NCBI GenBank assembly: GCA_038503065.1
Contig: JBCAMK010000007.1
Span: forward strand, 1,922,001 to 1,986,000
From: Paragyromitra xinjiangensis
Lineage: Eukaryota > Ascomycota > Pezizomycetes > Pezizales > Discinaceae
DNA: 64,000 nt
Direction of reading: 5' to 3'
Under the pieces are notes generated by a model. That model saw nothing but the letters and a program-made list of their open reading frames with translations. It did no database searches and was not told the DNA's origin. Numbering within the stretch: the first letter of the stretch is position 1; each line of letters opens with the position of its first letter. Below, one piece after another: positions 1-11,482 of this stretch. The position numbers and the translations under genes are program-made.

Positions 1-1567
1 CATGACTGTACCTTAATTCCTTGGTCAGCATACGGCTACGCAGCTTCCCTCGACATGATCCGCCCGTCACCAGGAAATCGGGAGCTTTTCTCGTTCGCTA
101 TTTGTTCAAGTTAATAATCTCGATTTCTCGGTAAAGGCGGGTATCGTGGGGGCGGCAGGGTCTTCCCACCTACCGGCGGTCGCTTCGTAGTTATGCCCTC
201 TCGGGTCGGCCAAGCTTTGGTAGGGAAACAAGGCTAGCTACTACATATCACAAAGTCATATAAAATAGAGTACCACATTACTTGTAGGCGTCCTGCATCA
301 CGCGTTGTTAATTCAACGGATAGTACCAACTATTGCCCTAATCGGGAAAACCAACAAACTATACATTTTGCCTTCACACCCATCTCTTAGCTGTAGCTGT
401 CATTCTTCAAGCTATTGCCTAGCAGAAAAATCGAAAGACATAGCCTATCATTATGGATGTGCAGAGTATGGGTGTGTTAATTAAGGATTTTTATCTCTAC
501 ACCCAAGCTCAAATATTATGAAGCAAGAAACCTATTTGATGGTGTCTGAATTCTAGAAAATCAAATTTCTAGCAACTCGTCACCGCTAAAATAATTACTC
601 TTCGAATGGATTAGAAAGTTTTGCTCACTTCAAAATAATGTTATACGAGGAAGTGTCGGGGTAGGTTACCTACATGTAGCTAGGAAGCTCAGCGGTTTTT
701 CTAGCCAGAGGCTACGAAACGGTTGGACTAAGAAGAGTAAGCACCTTACAAATTTCGCTAATACAAGCCAAGTTAGCTGCTCAAGTGGACAGTTTTGTTT
801 GCCGGCCAACGGCTAATAGGAGATATATAGAAACTTGTGTAAACTCTGAGTTAGCGAAACGCCATGCCGCACGGCACCGGCAAGGGACGACCCGAAGACG
901 CAGGAACACATCTTAGCAGTTAGTCTTGGGAGATCTGCCTAAATTATGAATTTCTTAACACAGAAACGTATGCATCCACATCCTAGGGCTGGGCATATCT
1001 TAAGGCTACGGATCGATTGGAAATCATAAGAATACATTTCTTGGCCTTAGAGAGTGTGTGTAATGTCAGCTTCTGTTTATCACCTCATATAACTCTAGTA
1101 GTGAAGGACCCTGTCAATCATATGATAGAAATATTCCTCGGGTAACTCCGACAACATAGCAACTAGAGCCATGAGTTGCCCTAGGCTCCACTCTTGTAGT
1201 AATCCGTCAAGATGTCCTCACTCATAACCTACTTTCCTAAATGTGAGTAAAATTTCCCGGATCTCTGCGAAACTCCAATTGACCAATGGACAGGCGCAGA
1301 TATACCATGTGATGGCTGTGGTCCGTGGGTTCTTTGTGAAATTGATATCAGCAAAAACTAACCCCATGGTAATTTTATCCGAGTCATTCCAAGTCGAGAA
1401 GCTGGTGATCATGTATTTCAGGTGTGGTTTGGTGGTTTAGGATTAGAATTAGACTTGAAAACTGAATGCACACGGCCCGGCATTTTCACGCAAAGCCGAA
1501 TTGTAGGATTGGTGGCCTGTTGCCAATATCTTTCGTCTTCTCAAGTGAAAGATACCCTGAAATAAGA
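1..1567. other. Intergenic region upstream of the lysozyme-like gene
   Basis: No open frame longer than about 65 codons and no recognisable domain was seen on either strand. The stretch is AT-rich and holds one CTACATGTAG palindrome at 670-679. I see no RNA gene or mobile element. Confidence 0.6.
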
Positions 1568-1568
1568 G

Positions 1569-1577
1569 TATATAAAG
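1569..1577 (+). promoter_or_regulatory. TATA box of the lysozyme-like gene
   Basis: TATATAAAG lies 103 nt upstream of the ATG at 1680. The leader after it is pyrimidine- and A-rich, as is common at fungal transcription starts. The start site itself is inferred. Confidence 0.6.
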
Positions 1578-1679
1578 GTCGATAGGACCTATCCTTCTGT
1601 TCTCCACCATCAGCCTACAGTTCAAGCAACAATCAACATCTTTCTACAGATATCAAACTTACCTTCTCGACTTCTCAAG

Positions 1680-2721
1680 ATGCTCTTCAAGACTGTAAGT
1701 AGACAACTTTCACACGCCCCTAAGTAGCATTTTGTTTCTTGTAGCATACTGATTCAATGTTTCCAGATCCTCGCTGTTGCGCCTTTGTTGTCTTTGGTGG
1801 CTGCTGCTCCGGCTCCTGCTGCTACCTCCACCCCAACCCCTCCCACATTCCCCGATAACAGCAATTACACTATTACCACTGGCGGTGCCAAACCGAGCCA
1901 GGGTGCCCACGTCATCCCTCCCCCCACAACCAACCGCCTTCTTGTCACTCTCGATGGGATCGGATCAGTAGTTACTGGAGATGGTCTTGCCTGGTATAAC
2001 TCCGACTTCACTTCAGGTAACAGCGGTTACGACGACCCTACCTACTACTGGTGCTTTCGTGGCATTAAGGAGAACTTCCCGCCAATCACCAACTGGATGG
2101 ACTTCTATGATATGTTCAACCTGAACCAGCAAACTTCGATGGTGGACTATGATAGTGGCCCTGAGCAAGGCGCCATCTATGACGCTATCGTCCAAGTTTC
2201 ACAGGATGCTAAGGTCGATGCCAGATTTATCTTAGCCGTTATCATGCAAGAGGTATGCTTCTCTATCCTTTTCTTCCTCAATCCCACATTCAAAATATTT
2301 ATATTGAACACTTTAGTCCTCTGGCAATGTCCGCGTCGGCTGCACCAACAACGGTGTGGAGAACTGTGGTCTGATGCAAGCGTATGCCGGTTCCGTCTCA
2401 TATGACCCTAACAATATGGTGGCCTCCATTCTCCAGATGGTTCGTGATGGGACTCAAGGTACCAGTCAAGGTCCTGGGTACGTTCAATGGATCAGCCAAA
2501 ACGACGAAACCTCCTACACTGGCTCCACCCAAGGCAATGTGTATCAAGCCGCTCGTGGTTACAACTCGGGCGCAATCAACTTCAGCGATTTGTCTGACCC
2601 CGAGGGCGCCACCGACTCCTATGTTTCCGACATTGCAAACAGGCTCCAGGGATGGAACGGAGCTACTTGCGGTAACGACTACTGGCTCAGTTGTAACTGG
2701 GAGAGTGCGTCTTGGTGCTGA
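1680..2721 (+). CDS. Secreted GH23-type lysozyme/lytic transglycosylase-like protein
   Basis: Three exons (1680-1694, 1767-2252, 2317-2721) give 301 aa. Exon 1 encodes only MLFKT; joined to exon 2 it forms a hydrophobic signal peptide ending near VAAAPAP, which decides this start. A Ser/Thr/Pro-rich linker and a globular domain follow. The goose-lysozyme/SLT fold is shown by MQESSG, with the presumed catalytic Glu at 167 next to the exon 2/3 junction, then GLMQAYAG and ARGYNSG, the usual order ESxG, GLMQ, AYNxG. Six or more cysteines suggest disulfides. Family knowledge: such enzymes cleave the MurNAc-GlcNAc bonds of peptidoglycan, so the likely substrate is bacterial cell wall outside the fungus. 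Both introns are in phase 0 with GTAAGT and GTATGC donors. A chitinase activity is possible but less likely. Confidence 0.85.
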
Positions 2722-5700
2722 ACAAGAGATTATTGCGGTAATGGTGCTATGATTTTGATATGTTGGATTATTGAAATGCGATGGACTGTTTCGAAGTTGG
2801 ATTTAGGGTTTTTCTTATGAAAGATTTATCGTATCATAAACCGAAATTGGAAGCTCAGGTTCTTTCCTTCAAATATTAGTTGGAGTTGCATAAATGCAAA
2901 CCCTGTTGTCGGTCCCTGTAGCTGCAACTTATCCTGGCTTGCAGATTAGCCGTGCATCCGAAGGCAGAATTAAGCCGAGCTTGGTGAAATCTATCCCAAC
3001 CCCACCTAGCCCCCCCCCCCCCCCGCCAGCACTGGAAACTTAATGCATCGGAGATTAGATGGGAATTTTTATGCAAAATAAGCTTTATGCCCCGATACTC
3101 TCTTTAGAACGCGAGAATCGTAGTAGGGATAGACATCTGAGGTAAAATTGTGTCGAGTTTCGTTTAAATACTTGAGCCCAAAAAACCCATGCTAAAAAGC
3201 TGAAGGGAAGTTTATGTCTGAAGATTCAAGGAGCGACCTGTAGACAGGTAATTCGTGGACGTCAGTATCCAGACTTAATCTCTGCGAGAACTGGGCTCTG
3301 GGTCCAATTCACATTGCACCGGATGTCAGGTTCGACAGAACTTCGCCGGGATAGAAAGTTATCTGAGGTCGCAAGTCCAACCCTTTTGAGGGAGATAGAT
3401 TATAGCAGAAAAGCCCATACGAGCGAGGGATTAGAAAGAGAGAAATCCATGATGGTGAAGCGTGGCTATTGAAATTCAGCCATCGCGCTAGCCTCGCGAG
3501 AGCAGCAGCCGTAGCTTATATCTTGCTTCGGCTCCTTTGCATGAGCTTTTGGAGCTCGAGTATTTCGGGTAGGGGGTCGAAGGTTTGGTAAGTAGGCATG
3601 CAAGAACATTACAGAAATGTGCTGGGATACGAGTTAGAGATTGCACGATCAGTCCTATTAAACCTCATATAGTGAAATATGAATCGCTTTTCCCGACACC
3701 AATCAAAACATGTCCACCCAAGGCCTCACTGCAGTCCTAAAACTGGCATCGGGTTCTCAAGGTATATCACCCTCAAAGCCAAGTCATAATCAGCCCATGA
3801 GAAAGATATCTTCCCTACAGTCCAATTTTTGAGACTTCAAATCTTTGCTGCACGAAACCCTGAAAGATACCACGAGATGGGCGCTTCAGAAAATTTAGCC
3901 CCATCGTATTCATCGACACCACTTAAAGCCCCAGGTTGGGCGGGTTATGGCATATTATAGATACCTAAACCAACCAATGGGTGTTCTCCAGGCATATCTG
4001 TTGATGCTGTGTTTCTCAAAGGCAGAAAAATGATTTTTGGTGCGGGGAAAACCTTTGATGCAGTTTTCCTCGAGATCAATCGCTGCTATATAGGGTATAA
4101 TTTAGCCGAATGAACACTCATACTGCAACTCAAGTAGAGTGTTTCGTATGATGGGTCAGGCTTTCATCAAGAAATAGGATAGGTTTGATGAGCCGAAGAA
4201 CCGGCCTTAGGCTCTCGTTTTGATGTAGTGGCTGATGAAATGAGGGAGAAACTCGAGGAGATCGTAAACCACGCCAGAAGCCAGACAAAATCGTCTAGGA
4301 ACAGAGCACCCTATTGGATTTAAGAACGAACTCATGGAGTATCCGAAACCTCACGCAGGTAACACAAGACAACCGGTGTTTGTTAGGAGGAACTAGCCGT
4401 GGAGGTAGTGAGACCATTTACTACCATTGCCCATTACTATATCCTTAAACCCCGTCAGTACATACATACATGCCTTCGTTACCAGCCTCCCCCAAAGGAA
4501 TGGCTGACATCCAGCTACGTACGCGTGTAAATGCTGTTCCTCTTGGCGGCTGGATTCAGCACGCGAGCAGCAATTTATCGTGACCTGAAATCAACAAAAG
4601 ATGGCTAGCACACCCGCCTTTAGCTTCTACCAGCCGCTAGACTCGCCAGGCCCAAAAGACGGTGGGCCTAGTAGTATCGCGCTACTTATAGCAGAGCTTT
4701 CCATTCCTACCTGGCTTATCCGATCAACCCGGAGTCCTGACAGTTGCCAAGCCTCGCTTCCCTAACGACGCCTATCAGTTGCCTAGTGTACCGCTACACG
4801 CAGCCAGCCGAGATATACTCTACTTGCTGCTGCAGTTATCCGAACATTAAGGCCCTCGGTCGCAAGCGGGGAGACTATAACGCATACTGAGACACTAAAA
4901 ACATATTTGGCTTTTATGCAGTACTGGAATCCCATGCTCAAAGGCAATACTATATACATTTCGTTTACGCTCCCCAGTTGTCCCTATCGTCTAAAGACGG
5001 AAGACTTCATTCTCGTGGCCGAAACCCTCTGGGTAAGAACGCAAACGGCCATGGATTATGACCAAGGACGCGTCATATATTGAGAACCAGGATGAGGTTG
5101 GGGGATTGAAGGAATAGTTTACTTCGGGTTTACTTCGGTCCCTGGGCCTTACATGCAAGCCCAAATATGCCCCAAGAGTCTCTATCCCCTAGATCGTAGT
5201 CGAGTGTTTTCACGGACTTCAGTCCGTGAATTTGAAACAGCTCGACTTGGCACATTCAGTACATCTCCCCGCAAATTCTTGTGTTTTACAGCTGGGGATC
5301 CATAAGCAGAGATCTAGCAAGGCCTATTATCTCTGCTATAATCGGCAAGTTTAAGCTACAGACCCCTCGAAAAAATCAAGCGACTAAGGCCCAAGGTATT
5401 GAATTTCGGTGCTTGAGGAGCTACGATCCAGGGGATAGGTTCGTGTACGATACGACAGCCCCCAGACTTCTATTTTTTATCCCAGGCTTAGAAATATCTC
5501 ACAATGGATTTCCCCTGACATTATGATAAGGGAAGCGCCCCGGCCGACTTTATGATAGAAATTATCGTGAGATCCACCTCTCCCCTTAGATGAGAGAGGT
5601 CACAATAGTGAATTCGGGCATTGGAAGTATCCTATCCAACTTACATATACGTACATACAACCTGAGTTTGAGCACTGTATGTACGGTTATTCGACATAGC

Positions 5701-7775
5701 ACGGTGGTTACAGCACGCATATCAAAGCTCAGTATGACAGATTCAGGTCTAGAAGGTTGCTACCGGCTTCCTTTGCTACAGTCTAAGTAGATACTTACCA
5801 ACCAACCAATTATCGTAGCCCCGGATGAGGTTTCCGAACCGCTTGAAAAGTTCTCTATTGTCAAATTCTTAGGCTTCTACAAAATTGGGATTACGTAGCC
5901 CTGGTGGAATTCTGGCCCAGCCTTCTAAACTCATGATTCTCGGATTACTGGATGAGATCCAAATCTTAGATAACCTTAGATAACCTTGAACAATGCCAAG
6001 CTATAGCCCGACAACCTCACTCGATCACCAATTCTTTTATTTGTGTCCAAATACCGGAAACATAGAATGTTCCACGATGGACAGTATCATAAAAGTCAGG
6101 GAAGTAATTCGTCCCGTTAGGATTCCCCTCCAGCTAAATTTACCGAAGTGTCATGTGCTCATGCAATCTGGGCAACAGATTGATTAGCGAGCCCTCGATG
6201 AGCCCTACCGGACTGGGGCAGTGCTGCGCAGACAGAGACGCAAGGCGCAAGTTGCAACACCGTCTGGGGCGGCACGGCTTGCTGTTGGGTTTCTCCTGGA
6301 CATCTTCACCAGCGACTCGAACATCATAGCCACTCGGACGGCAACGAGAACCCAGGCATCGCAATTGGCCTCCTCGCTGCTCAAAAGATCTTTCCAACCA
6401 AATACGACCTATAAAATATGTCTCAGCCAGCTGGGTGCCAGAGTCGCTTGGGAGGCTGCCTTCTCAGAGGCAAGAGCCAAAACATACCAATTGCTGGCAA
6501 CAGCCCCCATCCTACCCTCACCTAGCCACATCAATGGATTAATTGGCCGGCCTATCCTTGCATGTTTTGGTTCTTTTACCTGCCCCAAGTATCTCCAACT
6601 GATGGATACACCATGGCCAGGGCATTGAAATGATCGACAGGATCAGTAATCTAAAGAAGCTACCCAACAACCCGCCCACGGTCTTCGACTGACCTGACAT
6701 GAACATAAGGTTCCTAGGCTCGAGAAGAGGTAGATCTAGGGTTTTGTGGCGACCTAAGCTTAAGTGGGTGGCGCGGATTGGAGCTGGAAGTGGTTGAAGA
6801 TTGTGAAAACAAGTATTTCCTCATATTCCTGTGCAGCGGACTACATATTTCTATAGGATGTTTCTAACAAAAGAAAAGAAATCCTCAACCAACGAGATCT
6901 TTGTTCGACCATGGCGAAATAGGGTCGTTTTCTTTGGTGATTTCCGGCTCTTTTATCCCTCGTGGTTGCATGCTCTATTGAATGGACAGGCATATTGGGC
7001 CACATCCCAACCTCCCCCATTTTACCTCCCTACAAAGAGCGGGGGAAATTGGGCCTGAAGCGAGCGCGCATCGCACTCTCTTGGCGCCAGTATTTAGTCA
7101 CCGAACATCACTCGACTTATCATGGCACTAAAGTTTCTTAACCTTTCTACTGTTCTTCATCAACCCAAATGCGCCTCCCTTTGCGGTAGTTGATTATATT
7201 GAGCAAGGATCATCAGTACCGTGTCATGGTGAAAGGCACTGTGCATAATCTCACTTTTATCCCGCCATTTTGTTATCTCTTGGCCAATAACTAACAATCT
7301 AAGACATCCACCATCATATTATTGGTTTATATCCTCCACCAAAATTGGTTGACCTGGGAAAAGATTGTGTGTCTCGTGTTCCACGTCACCACATAATCGT
7401 CATCCATGATCGACCCATGTTACTTTACATACTTATCTTCCCCCGCCCTTTCCACCCTCGGGCCAAGTCCATCGCTCTTTACCCCTGCGTTGGTACAGTG
7501 TTGAAAGGAATTGATTGTCTTACGAGCTTCACGTACTCTTTACCGGTGAGATACCTAAAATTACTGATATTCTGAGGAATTTACGGGTTTAAATTTATCT
7601 ACGGCGACCAATAGCCTAGCCCAATCCCCGCCCTATATTTCTCACAAATTATTTACTCGGGCACCGACTAACCATTAATTATAGTCCATCTTATCCCCCA
7701 AAACCCACTCCAACAAACCATCACAAACACAAGATTAAATCAAACAAATAAAAAATAAATACCAAAAACAACACC
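2722..7775. other. 5-kb intergenic region without a supported gene
   Basis: Several ORFs of 60-135 codons occur, but none has a recognisable domain, codon pattern or splice partner. The region holds a 15-C run at 3010-3024 and a hairpin at 5206-5238. The last 60 bases before 7776 are A-rich and probably form the leader of the next gene. The rest looks like AT-rich spacer. Confidence 0.5.
5206..5238. repeat. Perfect hairpin with extended arms
   Basis: TCACGGACT and AGTCCGTGA form a perfect 9-bp stem around a two-base loop (5210-5229). The pairing continues outward through TGTTT and AAACA after a small bulge. No gene adjoins it, so a terminator role is unlikely. It may be an element remnant. 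Confidence 0.55.
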
Positions 7776-9437
7776 ATGTCGCTCTTCAAACTCAAAGACA
7801 GGCTCATCGTCAAGATCGCATCAAACCTCGACCAAAAAGACGTCAAATCACTCCTCCAAACCAACCGTCGTCTATCCAAAATCCTCACACCACGATTCTA
7901 CGACATCGCCCTTAACAACCCTTCCTTCAAGCGAAAATTCAGCCTCGAAACCGTGATGCAATGGGCCGCAATCGAGGGACACGAGACACCCATTAGACAG
8001 ATTTCCGAGAGAGGAGGCGATATCACAGTCCGCAACAAGGACGGGTCGACACTCCTCCACCTCGCAGCCGAAAACGGACACGAAGGGGTTGTAAGGGTCC
8101 TGCTCACGAAAGGAGCCGATATTTCGGCCCAGGATCGAAGTGGAGCAACCCCACTACATCTTGCTGCGGAAAAGGGCTACGATGGGATCTTTAGTTTAGT
8201 ACAACGGGTGTGGAGGGGGTCCCGTTTCGATAGGGTGGTTAATATCACTGATCGTGCTGGATGCACTCCACTGCACCCAGCGGCGGCAAACAACAGACCG
8301 GCGATTGTTAGGATCCTGCTCGACGAGGGTGCAGATATCACGATTACGAATGTCCGGCATAAATCAGCACTCCATCTCGCGGCTGAGAAAGGGCACGATG
8401 TGGTAGTTAAGTTGTTGATGGAGCACGGTGCTGCAGCCGATACTGCAGCCACATTCCTTGACCGTGGTGGAAACAGCCCTCTTCACTCAGCAGCGAAAAA
8501 CGGCTACGAGGCAGTAGTAAGAGTCCTGTTAGATATGGGGGTGGACTGCACAACCACCACTAGATTCGGAGCGACTGCACTTCACTGGGCAGCAAAGATG
8601 GGACACCTAGCAGTAGTTGCGGCGTTGCTAGAAAACGAAGCTATCGTAGACGCAAAGACAGAGGATGAGAGCGAAAGCACACCCCTCCACTGGGTGGCCG
8701 AATCCGCATGCTGGATGACTCTATTCAAAGGCCGAGACCCACTACCCATCGTCAAGCGCCTCCTCAAGAAAGGCGCAGACGTTAACATCACCGACGCGAA
8801 CGGAAAGACTGTCCTTCACCATGCAGCTGAGAATGGCGAGTACGCAACAAGGAGGAAAGAAGAGAAGAACACCCCCGGCAGATCACCGAGAGGCATCAAG
8901 GCCCTAGACTCAATGGAACAGCACGCTATCCAAGCAGCACACCAGACACTAGTCACATTACTGATTGAGCGCGAAGCCGACGTCAACACTCGAGACAACT
9001 TGGGAATGACACCACTTCATTGTGCTGCAGCATATGGAGATGAACACACCGTCAAGCTCCTATTACACAGGGGTGCCGAAATCGAAGCGAAGAACAACTC
9101 CGGGAAAACACCGTTGGAGGCCGGATCCGAATATCCCGGCACTAGCGAGGCGGAAGGTGTGACTCGAGTGTTGCTCGACTACGGTGCTCAACGCACAGAT
9201 CAGTTGGATTGCGAGAGCACAACCTTGAGTTCGCTTTACTCCACGGAACCTGAGGAGGTAAAGAGGATTTCTATGATCGTGCCGGTGAGCGACAAACGAA
9301 AATCATTAGTGATAGAGTCAGGAGCCAAGCCATTGGAGAAACCGGAGCTCCACTTCTTTAAAGTCCGGGTTACTGGGTTCTTTGGTCCCGCAAGCTTTAT
9401 CTCTCGACTTGTTCATTGGCGTCGGAATAAGACCTGA
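7776..9437 (+). CDS. F-box/ankyrin repeat protein
   Basis: A single-exon gene of 553 aa. Residues 1-45 (LKDRLIVKIASNLDQKDVKS then LLQTNRRLSK) match the fungal F-box pattern of an L-x-L-P-like helix followed by a leucine/arginine helix. About ten ankyrin repeats follow from roughly residue 65 to 475, recognisable by TPLHxAAxxGH and VVRxLLxxGAD cores. They are of ordinary diverged type, unlike the near-identical repeats in the kinase genes. A longer charged insertion (KEEKNTPGRSPRG, near residue 370) splits one repeat. The C-terminal 70 residues are basic and lack ankyrins. Family knowledge: F-box proteins recruit targets to SCF ubiquitin ligases through Skp1, with ankyrins binding the substrate. 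The F-box call is weaker than the ankyrin call. A-rich leader, ACCATGTC start context. Confidence 0.85.
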   Translation: MSLFKLKDRLIVKIASNLDQKDVKSLLQTNRRLSKILTPRFYDIALNNPSFKRKFSLETVMQWAAIEGHETPIRQISERGGDITVRNKDGSTLLHLAAENGHEGVVRVLLTKGADISAQDRSGATPLHLAAEKGYDGIFSLVQRVWRGSRFDRVVNITDRAGCTPLHPAAANNRPAIVRILLDEGADITITNVRHKSALHLAAEKGHDVVVKLLMEHGAAADTAATFLDRGGNSPLHSAAKNGYEAVVRVLLDMGVDCTTTTRFGATALHWAAKMGHLAVVAALLENEAIVDAKTEDESESTPLHWVAESACWMTLFKGRDPLPIVKRLLKKGADVNITDANGKTVLHHAAENGEYATRRKEEKNTPGRSPRGIKALDSMEQHAIQAAHQTLVTLLIEREADVNTRDNLGMTPLHCAAAYGDEHTVKLLLHRGAEIEAKNNSGKTPLEAGSEYPGTSEAEGVTRVLLDYGAQRTDQLDCESTTLSSLYSTEPEEVKRISMIVPVSDKRKSLVIESGAKPLEKPELHFFKVRVTGFFGPASFISRLVHWRRNKT

Positions 9438-11482
9438 GCCTTTTGAGTATCCTCCGATATCGAGTTTGAATAACAAGAGTAAGAAGCGGCGGCACTGGAA
9501 AACGTAGGATTCGCAGTTGTAAGGCCGCAAAGGTGACGAGTGAGAGGATGTGATGTACGAAGGCACGAGCGGAGAAAGCAAACAGGTATTTCCTAGGATC
9601 ATTCATTAATTTTATCTCCTTTGTTTTGTCAGGGAGGTTTCTGGGAGCTCAGGTGAGTGAAAATTGGTAGCCGTCGCCAAATCCCTGAGGAGCAGACATG
9701 CGATATCTTTATTCATTCGTTTCTTCCCTTTTCTTTCCTTTTTCTTGCTAGGGAGTTTGGAGGCGGACGGGTCATTCTTTGAATTACTTTTTGTTTTGGG
9801 TCAAGGTATGCGTTACGAGATCATTTTAATGGGTAGTGTTTGACGACCTGTATGATAAGCTGGAGGCAAAAAGGGAAGGAGGCGAAGCATAGCATCATAG
9901 CCCGTAGCGCTCCATATGTCTAATGTAATGATTTTTAAAAAGCCATTAGGGATATTATGAATGTCAAGTGTCACTATACTAAAGAAGTTCGTTGATTCAT
10001 ATGTATTGATAGTTGATTTGATTACCATTGGGTATTTTCACCGACGATGCAGTTGTTATTCTATGTCTCAAAAGTTAACTCGGATCAAGAACCATCTCAG
10101 CCCCAGTGCGCGCGTTATTTAGTTGGCTAGAAGAGCAATTCAGTGTTTGCGAATGACCGAGGCATTTAGAACAGTGTATTTCATATAAAACCACGCCGAA
10201 AGTGTGATTTTGCGCGAGACGCAAAGGTAGCCCATTCTAAAAACCTCTACGAAAATATGAGCAGTCAGGACCGAAGTTCCGTCCATTCTGTCCTATGCTG
10301 GAAAATGCAGGTTCAATTCTCACCAACTGAAGGCATGCTTTATTAGAGGCCGTCGTATCCTATACTGGCCCCTGTCCCGAGACCTGCATTATCTGGTACC
10401 TATAGGTTGCCTATCCCAAACAAAGCAATTAAGGTACTAATGGTAACTGTTCGATCACCTACCTCCGCGTAGTAATGATCGACGCTTTTGGGGCAGGCTG
10501 GGTTTGAATGCCATACAAAGTAATCTCAGATCTATGATTCTGCGTGCCATACAAATGCAGCCCGTCAATCGTTTACAAGAACTCTCCAAAATTAGACCAA
10601 GGTACGCTCAGAAACAGGTCTGCCAAACACGTTGCTAAGAGTGTCTGTCTCATCGAGAGAACAAGGCCAGATCGACGCGTCCCAATTGAAAAGGAATATA
10701 TTAAAAAAACAGATGTCCTAACCTCATTGCTCGCTACTCCACGGTGTTAGCGAGTCCAGGCCACGGGTTTAGCGAGGATCCTTAACTACTTCGCTTATTG
10801 CTTGCCTGTGGGCGTTCTTCAGCCTTTTGTGAGGAGTGGCATGATTATCTTTCTAGCTATTTAAAGCCGTGCATTAGAATGGCCAGCAGTCATGCAATCG
10901 CGGCTGTCGCCTTGTGGTAATTGTTCCCCTAGCCCTGAGTACTGACTTTGTACGCCCCCAACCACGGTGAGAGCTTTCCTTCGTGTTTGCTCGCCGTTCA
11001 AATACCAGCCACTCCAAAGTTATGCTTGCAAGCCCGGCTTTACTTCCGAGCCAAGTACCGGAAGAACCTGAATGACAAAAGCAAAAACGAGACCTACCGG
11101 GGGAGCTTCGGCGTCTGCAGGTGTTTTGTGCAGAGTAAAAGGGCAAGAGAGAGCCTCTTAAATACATTTAGATATAGGGCGGCTAAACTTCCCATACATG
11201 AAAATTACCCCTGCCTTAGCCCATAATGTTGTTGTTTCTTGGCGGATAATCATGGATACTCACTCGTCGTGCGGCTGAGTCAGAAGCGGTTAGAGCCCAG
11301 GCAGTGTCATTGTTGCGTCACCACGCGAGACGTCAACGTCGCTACAGCAAACCAACAAGTTTCCCAACACAACTCCATAGACACTCTCACGACGATACGA
11401 CTACACAGAACCATTCATTCCACAGCTAACTGCCAGTCAGAACGAGACTGAAAATAAGGTATAGAGAAAGAGAGCACACAAG
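9438..11482. other. Intergenic region without a supported gene
   Basis: Only short overlapping ORFs on both strands (for example near 10544-10750 and 10948-11226), with no domain signature. I see no repeats or RNA genes. Confidence 0.5.

Noticed and set aside
5281..5526. 81-codon plus-strand frame in the 5-kb gap
   Set aside because: No signature and no promoter or splice context.
6221..6628. 135-codon open frame, with an 85-codon frame opposite
   Set aside because: No recognisable domain or codon pattern on either strand; too weak to call a gene.
10309..10330. GGTTCAATTCTCACC resembling a tRNA B box
   Set aside because: No matching D-arm or acceptor stem could be folded around it.
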